From: RGIG6353 sp964650465
GTDB lineage: Bacteria > Bacillota > Clostridia > Oscillospirales > SIG627
Direction of reading: 5' to 3'
NCBI GenBank assembly: GCA_964650465.1
Contig: CAZYTA010000011.1
Location: forward strand, 1-64,000
Length of the DNA stretch: 64,000 nucleotides
Positions within the stretch are counted from its first letter, which is position 1. Each line of letters starts with the position of its first letter. The translations under genes and the position numbers were made by a program. The notes under the pieces were generated by a model. It saw only the letters and a program-made list of their open reading frames with translations, did no database searches and was not told the DNA's origin. Positions 40,979 through 48,039 of this stretch are shown here, one piece after another.

Positions 40979-42055
40979 TTATATCAGCTTATTTATCTTT
41001 GCCTCTACTGCCTTTGCCTCGGCATCTGTGATGAAGCCTACTTCCATGTAGAATTCAAGAGATTCAAAGCCGTCAAGATACTTGATATAGCCCTTCTTCT
41101 TTGAATACTCATAGCCGAGATGCTCTGAGGTTGCGGGAAGAATCATGCCCATAGCGTCCTCTGTGGGAGTCCTTGAAATCCAACGTACAGGGTGGGGAAG
41201 TGCGTCAACAGGGTGGCTCACATAGCAAGCACCCTCGCCTTTAATATACTGCATTGTGTGACCTCTGCCGTCCTCATCGGGAACATAGGTCATCTTAAAG
41301 CAAATCTCGGGAATATAGCACTCATCGTCATTTCCGACATTATCCATTACAGAAAGGTCGCCCTCAAGCTTCTCCATATATCCGGAAAGCTTCTTCTGAG
41401 CCTCCTCCGGAAGCGTATCGGGAACTATCTTGTGAATCATAATGTGGTCAAGGTCACGGGGTACGCTGTAAACAAGTCTTGCACCATTGAAGGGCTTGAA
41501 GTTGATATGGCAGAGGTACATATATTCCATAGGCTCTGCTCTCTTATTTTCAAGCTTAACATTAATCTTAACCTTGTTTGCGCCTGCATAGAGACGGCAC
41601 TCAGGTGAAAAGTCGTACTTCTTTACAAATGCAACATCGTAAGCATATGTGCCGCCAACTGCAAAGTAAGTACCGTTTTCATCACTTCCTGTTTCAAGGT
41701 AAGCATATCTGTACTCAACATTGGGTATTTCACCGTGCTGAGGATGCTCTGCATCGGGAGCTCCGAAGGAGTTAATACCGCAGTGATAGAGGAAGCCTCC
41801 GTAGGTCATAAGATACTTGACACCGGGAACTGGCTCTTTAACAGTTGTCTGCATTTTGAGGTCCTTGCCTCCGAAGTTGAAGTCCCAGAGCTGCTGTCCC
41901 ATAAATGGAAGAATTACAAAGTAGCCCTGTTCGTTTTCTATTTTGAGCGCCTCAACACCTGTGGAGAAACGGAAAGCAGTAGCCTTGAGGACACCGTCCT
42001 CGGCAATTACAGTTTCTTTGTCGGTGAAGAAGTACTTTTGAAGATTAATTTTCAT
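40979..42055 (-). CDS. DUF4432 aldose 1-epimerase-like protein
   Basis: 358 residues. The beta-supersandwich pattern of the galactose-mutarotase superfamily is visible, with FVILPFMGQQLWDFNFGGKD, MTYGGFLYHCGINSFGAP, HGEIPNVEYRYAYLE, and a late YCHINFKPFNGARL-like segment. This is the DUF4432 group, found with sugar oxidoreductases and kinases and thought to interconvert anomers or epimers of unusual sugars. Candidate catalytic His residues are in YHCG and PQHGEIP. It is transcribed with the TIM-barrel gene downstream; a terminator lies before its ribosome site. Confidence 0.8.
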   Translation of the reverse strand: MKINLQKYFFTDKETVIAEDGVLKATAFRFSTGVEALKIENEQGYFVILPFMGQQLWDFNFGGKDLKMQTTVKEPVPGVKYLMTYGGFLYHCGINSFGAPDAEHPQHGEIPNVEYRYAYLETGSDENGTYFAVGGTYAYDVAFVKKYDFSPECRLYAGANKVKINVKLENKRAEPMEYMYLCHINFKPFNGARLVYSVPRDLDHIMIHKIVPDTLPEEAQKKLSGYMEKLEGDLSVMDNVGNDDECYIPEICFKMTYVPDEDGRGHTMQYIKGEGACYVSHPVDALPHPVRWISRTPTEDAMGMILPATSEHLGYEYSKKKGYIKYLDGFESLEFYMEVGFITDAEAKAVEAKINKLI

Positions 42056-42074
42056 AATATTCTCCTTTTTTGGA

Positions 42075-42101
42075 AAAAGACGGCAACAAGTGCCGTCTTT
42101 T
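42075..42101 (-). terminator. Terminator between the M24 gene and the DUF4432 gene
   Basis: 11-bp perfect arms (AAAAGACGGCA and complement) with a 5-base loop. On the minus strand a T-rich run follows, then the DUF4432 ribosome site, so it may attenuate read-through. Confidence 0.8.
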
Positions 42102-42120
42102 AACGTCGATTAAGCGATTA

Positions 42121-43305
42121 TTAGAAATCAAGCTCAATAAGACCCTTTTCAAGAATGTTGGTCATTGACTTGCAGCCGTCCTTAGTGATAACAACACCCT
42201 TCTCCCATCTTGTACCGAAGGTAGGAGCTGAAATGAAGGTATCAACCTGGAATGTCATGTTTTCTTCAAGAATCCAGTCGGATGAGGTCTCCATCCAAGG
42301 AGCTTCAACCTCGATCATACCTGTACCGTGGCAGGGACCGTAAACATAGTTCTTCTCAAAGCCTCTGTCCTTGAACATCTGAAGGAACTCAAGGGGAACC
42401 TTGTTTGAAGGAATGCCTGCCTTGAGGTTCTGGCATGTCCAGTTGTGCATCTCGTAGCAGAAGTCTATGTACTTTCTTCTCTCTGCATCAAGCTTGCCCA
42501 TGATAACGGGAAGACCTGTAGCGGGAGAATAACCGTCGATCTTAGCTGAAAGGTTAAGCTGAACAACGTCACCCTTCTCGATTACTCTGTAGCTGGGACG
42601 GGAGATAGCATGGCTGGTTGACTTTTCGCTGAATACGTACATGGGAAGACCCTCGTACTCTGCGCCGTTTTCATAAATAACTCTCTGAGCAACACCAACC
42701 ATAGCAAGCTCTGTTACACCGGGACGAAGATTCTTGATAACTTCTTCTGTAGCAAGGTCAACGATTCTGAAGCCTTCCTGAATACAAGCAAGCTCGTTTT
42801 CGCTCTTGATCTTTCTGAGCTCAACCATGATATCGTTGCAAACAGAAATTTCAGCCTTGGGGAAGTTGTCACGAAGACCGTCGAGGATGGGAAGTGTGCA
42901 CTCAACATAGCTTCCGAGACCGATCTTGATGTTCTCGCCTGTTACACCGATAGCCTTGAATGCTTCGGGGAATGTGTTGGGAACAAGCTCGGGGTAGGAG
43001 GGGTCAGCTGACTCACGGAATTCCTTGAGAACGAAGATCTTTTCAATCTTGCTGGAGTTAGCTGCAACGTCTCTTGCGAAGATGGGAGACTCGGGACCAA
43101 CGAGAAGACAAGCATCACCGCTTGCTGAAATAGCTACACCTGCTCTCTCGAAAAGGGGCCAGAAGCCGCTGAAGTATCTTGCGTTAGCGTAGTCAGACTC
43201 TGTGCTGACAACGAGCATAACGTCAAGTCCTCTGTCTCTTACCATTTTTGCCGCTTTGGCAATTCTTTCTTTGTACTCATAATCGGGGATACAAATTCTT
43301 GACAT
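42121..43305 (-). CDS. M24-family creatinase/ectoine-hydrolase-like protein
   Basis: 394 residues. It has an N-terminal creatinase domain, then the pita-bread fold from about residue 165. Key blocks are GDVVQLNLSAKIDGYSPATG, YGPCHGTGMIEVEAPW and GTRWEKGVVIT. In metal-dependent Xaa-Pro peptidases the first block carries two metal-binding Asp. Here neither is in place (LNLSAK and SPATG). The central His (PCHGTG) and late Glu remain. That is the pattern of non-peptidase members such as creatinase and DoeA. Hydrolysis of a small C-N compound is more likely than peptide cleavage. AAGGAG precedes the ATG. Confidence 0.75.
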   Translation of the reverse strand: MSRICIPDYEYKERIAKAAKMVRDRGLDVMLVVSTESDYANARYFSGFWPLFERAGVAISASGDACLLVGPESPIFARDVAANSSKIEKIFVLKEFRESADPSYPELVPNTFPEAFKAIGVTGENIKIGLGSYVECTLPILDGLRDNFPKAEISVCNDIMVELRKIKSENELACIQEGFRIVDLATEEVIKNLRPGVTELAMVGVAQRVIYENGAEYEGLPMYVFSEKSTSHAISRPSYRVIEKGDVVQLNLSAKIDGYSPATGLPVIMGKLDAERRKYIDFCYEMHNWTCQNLKAGIPSNKVPLEFLQMFKDRGFEKNYVYGPCHGTGMIEVEAPWMETSSDWILEENMTFQVDTFISAPTFGTRWEKGVVITKDGCKSMTNILEKGLIELDF

Positions 43306-43425
43306 AATTAAATCTCCTTTTTTTATTTTTTGTTGAAACGCACCAAAATGCGTTTTTACTCATACATATTAATTATACATAATACATCTATATTTGTATT
43401 TAGAATATTTTAAGTTATTTTTGCA

Positions 43426-43449
43426 CAATATTAAATACTTTTAATATTG
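43426..43449. promoter_or_regulatory. Inverted repeat at the M24/AraC divergent promoter region
   Basis: Arms CAATATTAAA (43426-43435) and TTTAATATTG (43440-43449) are perfect complements around 4 bases and overlap the -35 box of the AraC gene. Likely a regulator site controlling one or both divergent genes. Confidence 0.5.
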
Positions 43450-43475
43450 CATAAACAAATAAAGTATGTTATAAT
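43447..43475 (+). promoter_or_regulatory. Promoter of the AraC-type gene
   Basis: TTGCAT (43447-43452), 17 bases, TATAAT (43470-43475), 20 bases before the TTG start. Confidence 0.65.
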
Positions 43476-43494
43476 ACCGCTGAGGTGAGTTCGT

Positions 43495-44367
43495 TTGGAA
43501 TATAAGCTTAAACGATTTGAAAGGGTTATTGAGATTAACAGGATAGCCAATATACATTATTTTGAATTTACAAGAGAATTCCATACAATGAAGGACCGAC
43601 ACGAGTTTCGTGAGCTTATTTATGTGGACAGCGGATATATTGAGGTAGAGGCTGAGGACTATGTAGGAATAGTAAATGAGGGCGAATTGATAGTGCACAG
43701 GGAAAATGAAACTCATTCCATTTCGTGTCCTCTTGATGATGCTCCCAATGTTATCATTATAGGGTTTGAATGTCACAGCAGAGAGCTTGATGTTTTTGCA
43801 AAGCAGCCTACATTGCTTACAGCGGAATTGCAGAGACTTTTGACCGATATTATAAAAGAGGGACGAAATGTGTTTTTGCCGCCTTATGATGTGCCAAACC
43901 TCCGTGACATGAAAAAGAGGTTGGACTATCCCTTCGGTGCAGACCAATTGATACAGATAAAGCTTGAGGCTTTCTTTATTGAGCTTGTGAGAAGCCGTGA
44001 GACCGGTGCCAGTGTCAGTGATGTATCCTCGGGCGATGTAAAAATGCAGGAGGTACTTCGTTATATTGAGGAAAACTTCAGAGAGAGAATAAGCCTGGAC
44101 GAGCTGTGTTTCCTCTACGGCACAAACAAAACCTCACTGTGCAACGGCTTTAAGGACACCTACGGCTCAACCATTATAAATTACATAAACGTACTGAAAA
44201 TAAAAGAAGCCAAAAGACTTCTCCGAGAAGGGAAATACAACCTTACGCAAATATCCTCAATGGTGGGCTTTTCGTCAATCCACTATTTTTCAAGGATATT
44301 CAAGCAATACGAAAATCAGTCACCGTCTGCGTATATCAAGTCAATTAAATCGAAGCTGATGATGTAA
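43495..44367 (+). CDS. AraC-family transcriptional regulator
   Basis: 290 residues from TTG 43495, supported by GAGGTGAG just upstream. The N-terminal ~160 residues form a cupin-like sensor (FRELIYVDSGYIEVEAEDYV, then GELIVHRENETHS). The C-terminal ~100 residues hold the two HTH motifs (RISLDELCFLYGTNKTSLCN, then YNLTQISSMVGFSSIHYFSR, ending in YENQSPSAYIKS). It is divergent from the M24 gene with an inverted repeat between them. It may control that gene, the iron-type dehydrogenase downstream, or both. Confidence 0.87.
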   Translation: MEYKLKRFERVIEINRIANIHYFEFTREFHTMKDRHEFRELIYVDSGYIEVEAEDYVGIVNEGELIVHRENETHSISCPLDDAPNVIIIGFECHSRELDVFAKQPTLLTAELQRLLTDIIKEGRNVFLPPYDVPNLRDMKKRLDYPFGADQLIQIKLEAFFIELVRSRETGASVSDVSSGDVKMQEVLRYIEENFRERISLDELCFLYGTNKTSLCNGFKDTYGSTIINYINVLKIKEAKRLLREGKYNLTQISSMVGFSSIHYFSRIFKQYENQSPSAYIKSIKSKLMM

Positions 44368-44438
44368 GTTGTTTTATATGAAATGGGGTATTTTATCAAA
44401 TAGGTAAATAAACACAGCAAATTTTTGCAAAAAAATTA

Positions 44439-44467
44439 TTGTAATATAAATTTGTTTGTGATATAAT
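44439..44467 (+). promoter_or_regulatory. Promoter of the iron-type alcohol dehydrogenase gene
   Basis: TTGTAA (44439-44444), 17 bases, TATAAT (44462-44467). Confidence 0.65.
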
Positions 44468-44510
44468 TAACATAGATTTAACATGTACACTTACGAAAGG
44501 AATCTGAACA

Positions 44511-45659
44511 GTGAATCATTTTGACATAAAAACGCACATATATTTTGGTGAGAAATCTCTTGACCGTATCTCTGAGCTTCCATATAAGAACGCACTTATC
44601 ATTTCCGACCCTTACGTTGTAAAAAGCGGTATGATACATCTCATAACCTCACGTTTGCAGGAAGCTAAGATAGAATGGCAGGTTTTTGATGATGTAATTC
44701 CTGACCCGCCCATAGAAAAGATTTCTGCAGGCGTTGAAGCTGTTCTTTCTGCTAAGGCAGATGTTTTGATTGCGATTGGCGGAGGCTCTGCAATCGATTC
44801 CGCAAAAGCGATCCGTGAAGTTGCATCACAGGCTGATACTTCCTATTCCCGTCCTGCTCTTATTGCAATTCCCACAACAAGCGGTACCGGCAGTGAAGTT
44901 ACATCCTTCTCCGTTATCAGTGACACAGCAAATCACAGAAAGATTCCTCTTGCAGATGATTCTCTGCTTCCCGATGAGGCGATACTTGATGCAGAGCTTG
45001 TTAAAAGTGTGCCGCCGGCAATCACAGCGGACACTGGTATGGACGTATTCACACATGCACTGGAGTCATATGTAAGCACCAATAACAACGAATTTTCCGC
45101 AGCGCTTGCAGAAAAGGCAATAGAAATCACGGGCTCGTTTTTGCTTCGTTCGTTCCTTGACAATAACGACACGCATGCCCGACAGAAAATGCATATTGCA
45201 TCGTGTCTGGCAGGTCTTGCTTTCAATACTGCATCTCTCGGTATCAATCACAGTATGGCGCATCAGCTCGGAGCGGCATTCCATATTCCCCACGGCAGAG
45301 CAAATGCAATGCTTCTTCCGCACATTATTGAATATAACAGTGATATTGACAAGTATTCCCGACTTAAGACAGATTACCCCAAGCATGTTAGAAAATATGC
45401 TACCGTTGCGAGAACACTGGGACTCCAGAACTTTAACATTGTAACTACTGTAAGAGCACTTTCAAACTGGTGTCAGTTTATGATGAAAGAGATGGATATG
45501 CCCCTCTCAATTTCCGAAACAGGGGTATGTACAGAATCTGAGTATTTTGCTCAAATTCCTGCTATGGCTGAAGCTGCAATGGCAGACAAATGCACAGCTA
45601 CAAATCCTAAGGTTCCCACTGTAAAAGACCTTGAAATGATATATGCACAGCTGTGGTGA
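44511..45659 (+). CDS. Iron-containing (group III) alcohol dehydrogenase
   Basis: 382 residues starting at GTG with AAAGGA upstream. NAD-binding GGGSAIDSAKAI, then TTSGTGSEVTSFSVIS and the iron-ligand block NHSMAHQLGAAFHIPHGRAN, whose histidines bind Fe, with an earlier Asp in the DTGMDVFTHALE segment. Members reduce aldehydes to alcohols, for example 1,2-propanediol, 1,3-propanediol, butanol or ethanol. In this sugar-rich region it could remove lactaldehyde, glycolaldehyde or acetaldehyde. It is a single-gene unit with its own promoter and terminator. Confidence 0.92.
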   Translation: MNHFDIKTHIYFGEKSLDRISELPYKNALIISDPYVVKSGMIHLITSRLQEAKIEWQVFDDVIPDPPIEKISAGVEAVLSAKADVLIAIGGGSAIDSAKAIREVASQADTSYSRPALIAIPTTSGTGSEVTSFSVISDTANHRKIPLADDSLLPDEAILDAELVKSVPPAITADTGMDVFTHALESYVSTNNNEFSAALAEKAIEITGSFLLRSFLDNNDTHARQKMHIASCLAGLAFNTASLGINHSMAHQLGAAFHIPHGRANAMLLPHIIEYNSDIDKYSRLKTDYPKHVRKYATVARTLGLQNFNIVTTVRALSNWCQFMMKEMDMPLSISETGVCTESEYFAQIPAMAEAAMADKCTATNPKVPTVKDLEMIYAQLW

Positions 45660-46002
45660 TTTGTTAATACGTTTTGTTATAAAACTCAAATAATTCAATA
45701 TTCCAACTCAAAAAATATTTTGCCCGACGTTGAAAAACGTCGGGCTATGTTTATATAGGCGAGCATTGGCAGCGGAGGCTCTCCGCTTTTTTTATGTTAT
45801 AGGGAATTGTATTAAATCAACCTCGCCGTTTTACCTTGTCTGGGGATATCTATAGGTTATGATAGGCGAGCATTGGCAGCGGAGGCTCTCCGCTTTTTTT
45901 ATGTTATAGGGAATTGTATTAAATCAACCTCGCCGTTTTACCTTGTCTGGGGATATCTATAGGTTATGATAGGCGAGCATTGGCGGCGGAGGCTCTCCGC
46001 TT
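45660..46002. other. Gene-free interval between convergent genes, filled by tandem repeats
   Basis: It holds the dehydrogenase terminator (45722-45745) and then two complete and one partial unit of the dispersed repeat. No gene seen. Confidence 0.85.
45722..45745 (+). terminator. Terminator of the alcohol dehydrogenase gene
   Basis: 10-bp perfect arms GCCCGACGTT and AACGTCGGGC with a GAAA tetraloop. The T run is weak. Confidence 0.7.
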
Positions 46003-46004
46003 TT
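45755..46004 (+). repeat. Dispersed repeat, tandem array of 2.3 units with 107-bp period
   Basis: Units start at 45755, 45862 and 45969. The first two are identical over all 107 bases, and the third is cut after 36 bases with one A-to-G change. Each unit has GGCGAGCATTGG, a hairpin with arms AGCGGAG/CTCCGCT and T7 (T4 in the third), the AGGGAATTG module, CAACCTCGCCGTTTTACC and TATAGGTTATG. The last T run meets the stop codon of the minus-strand gene. Confidence 0.92.
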
Positions 46005-48027
46005 ATTCTACGAAAAATATCTTATATCCGTATGACTTAATGTCAAAGGTAAAGTCAGCGGCTTCAAGTGTTTCTGCATTGGTGACAGTTGATACATCTT
46101 CATTCAGTTTCATGCTTACGTTTGCTATATCATTTGAGGAAATATTGACAACAAAAGCAAGAAGCTGAGCCTTACCTGTGATTGAGGTATACTTGTAATA
46201 ACTTACTTTGACCTTATCGTTTGTTACCTCGGCGTTATTTTTCCAATATGGCAGCCACAGTGATTTTGTAACGGGGAAACTGTCAATTATTTTCCACACT
46301 CCGCTCATTAATTCCAAAGGATATTCTATGTCATTTGGTCTTGGCAGTATGCCGTGGAGAATGGAGCATGAAAGAGCTTGCTCAAAGGTCCATAGCGGAC
46401 GGTTTTCATAGGCTATAAATTCTACCGGTACACCCATGTTTCTGCCGCTGTATTCAGCGCGGAAATAGTCGATGTTAACATCTGCCGTAGTGCCTTGATT
46501 CAATTCAAACTGCAGGTTTTCACCCATCCATGACTGGTCAATGTAAGGAAGAACGGTAAAGTTGTTGTATCCAAAGCTGTGAACATTAATTTCTCCGCCT
46601 CTGGATTTAACAACTCTGTAGAGTCTTTCGAAAAGATTTCTTGTGGCTTTTACAGTATAGCCTCCGCAAAGGTTTCCGTCATAGTCATACCAACCGCAGC
46701 CGTGCAATGTATTTGTACAGCAATTAGGTCTTGAAGTACCGTCAAGATATACGCCGTCAATATTGTATTTGTCCATAAGCGCTTCAATACCGTTGATGAA
46801 AAGGTCTGCATATTCGCTGTTATAGCATACCCTGTAGTCTCTCTGGAAGGGGACTCTCCACCATCCGCCGAAGTTTCCGAGATTTTCGTGAAGTAATACC
46901 TTGTCCTTCAAGTCGCTCCATATGGGTGACATAGTTGAAATTTCGTAACCGAAATACGGTAAAACCTTAATTCCTCTTTTGTGACATTCATCAACAATAA
47001 ATGTTAGCTGTTCAGCAGTAAATTCCGAAAGCTCATACCAATTTTGTGACTTGTTCCATTTTTCATGAAGTATCAGTGTGTCAACACCTTTTTCGACAAG
47101 TCTGTCAAATCTGTTTTCAGAGGACATAAAGTCCTTATAATTGCCTTTTATCTTTATTCCGCAATCAAGATGCAATGCCTTGTGTATGTAAGGGTTATCA
47201 GGGAATTTCTTAACGGGAGTTGCCGCAAATCCAAATTGAAAATCAATGGGGTCGTAAAGAGCATTTCCCTTTGCCATATCTCCGTTCCACGGAATCGGAT
47301 GTGAGTCGAGAAGGTGTATTCTCAATACAACCTTATCCTCTTCGTGTATTATCTCCATTGCCTTGTTTTTGTCATTGCACTGCCAGTGACGGTCCGATTC
47401 TGCAAACCAGCCAAGTCCCATTTCGTCATTTCCCAGCCACATAAGCGCCTTGAAGGGGAATGAAGAATCAAGCTTGGGTATCATCCCGCTTGAGGTAGTT
47501 TCAGCTTCTTTTATTACGCTTCCGTCGGACAGAAAAATATCACTGTTTTTGAAAATGTGATACATCCTTGCAATCTCAGGCTTCAATGGGATTTCCAGCC
47601 ATAGCTTGTCAAGCTTGTAGCGGAATTCCTTGGAGGTAGCAAGACCGAACAACTCCGCTACTGTTTTTCCTCTTGTCATCAGCTTAAAATCAATGTCAAT
47701 GTTTCCGTCATATCTCACGGTATTGCAAAAGTCAATCAGAAATCTGTCCGATTGCATGCATCCGCATATAACAGCCTCTTCATCACTACGCCTTTGGATA
47801 AAGCTTTCGCTTTCGTTTTCGGGATAGCTGTAATCAAATTTTGCAGGCTGTCCATCCTCTGTCAGTACAAGTCTCATCGGTTCTGCCAAAAGCTCCTGAC
47901 CGCAGGAAACGATTGACTTGATCATACCGTCTGCACCGAATGTATAGCTTCGGTTTGCAACGGATATCTTGTGACAAAGGTTATCACTTTGAACTCTCAC
48001 AGGCAAAAACGGATCTGTAATTCTCAT
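46003..48027 (-). CDS. Putative glycoside hydrolase, DUF6067/GH123-like
   Basis: 674 residues, no signal peptide. The N-terminal ~280 residues look like a beta-sandwich ending in MGLGWFAESDRHWQC, a signature of the DUF6067/GH123-like proteins. A TIM barrel follows, with RGIKVLPYFGYE, DKYNIDGVYLDGTSRPNC (Asp429 as candidate catalytic residue) and GEINVHSFGYNNF. The C-terminal ~90 residues form a small beta domain. The family is linked to beta-N-acetylgalactosaminidase or related exo-activities, but the specificity here is unknown. It lies 12 bases after the DUF5107 gene and is in one operon with it, under a divergent AraC regulator. Confidence 0.7.
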   Translation of the reverse strand: MRITDPFLPVRVQSDNLCHKISVANRSYTFGADGMIKSIVSCGQELLAEPMRLVLTEDGQPAKFDYSYPENESESFIQRRSDEEAVICGCMQSDRFLIDFCNTVRYDGNIDIDFKLMTRGKTVAELFGLATSKEFRYKLDKLWLEIPLKPEIARMYHIFKNSDIFLSDGSVIKEAETTSSGMIPKLDSSFPFKALMWLGNDEMGLGWFAESDRHWQCNDKNKAMEIIHEEDKVVLRIHLLDSHPIPWNGDMAKGNALYDPIDFQFGFAATPVKKFPDNPYIHKALHLDCGIKIKGNYKDFMSSENRFDRLVEKGVDTLILHEKWNKSQNWYELSEFTAEQLTFIVDECHKRGIKVLPYFGYEISTMSPIWSDLKDKVLLHENLGNFGGWWRVPFQRDYRVCYNSEYADLFINGIEALMDKYNIDGVYLDGTSRPNCCTNTLHGCGWYDYDGNLCGGYTVKATRNLFERLYRVVKSRGGEINVHSFGYNNFTVLPYIDQSWMGENLQFELNQGTTADVNIDYFRAEYSGRNMGVPVEFIAYENRPLWTFEQALSCSILHGILPRPNDIEYPLELMSGVWKIIDSFPVTKSLWLPYWKNNAEVTNDKVKVSYYKYTSITGKAQLLAFVVNISSNDIANVSMKLNEDVSTVTNAETLEAADFTFDIKSYGYKIFFVE

Positions 48028-48039
48028 GTTAGTTCTCCT

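Noticed and set aside
45755..46004. Tandem repeat as a CRISPR array
   Set aside because: The 107-bp units are identical throughout with no variable spacers, and no cas gene is near.
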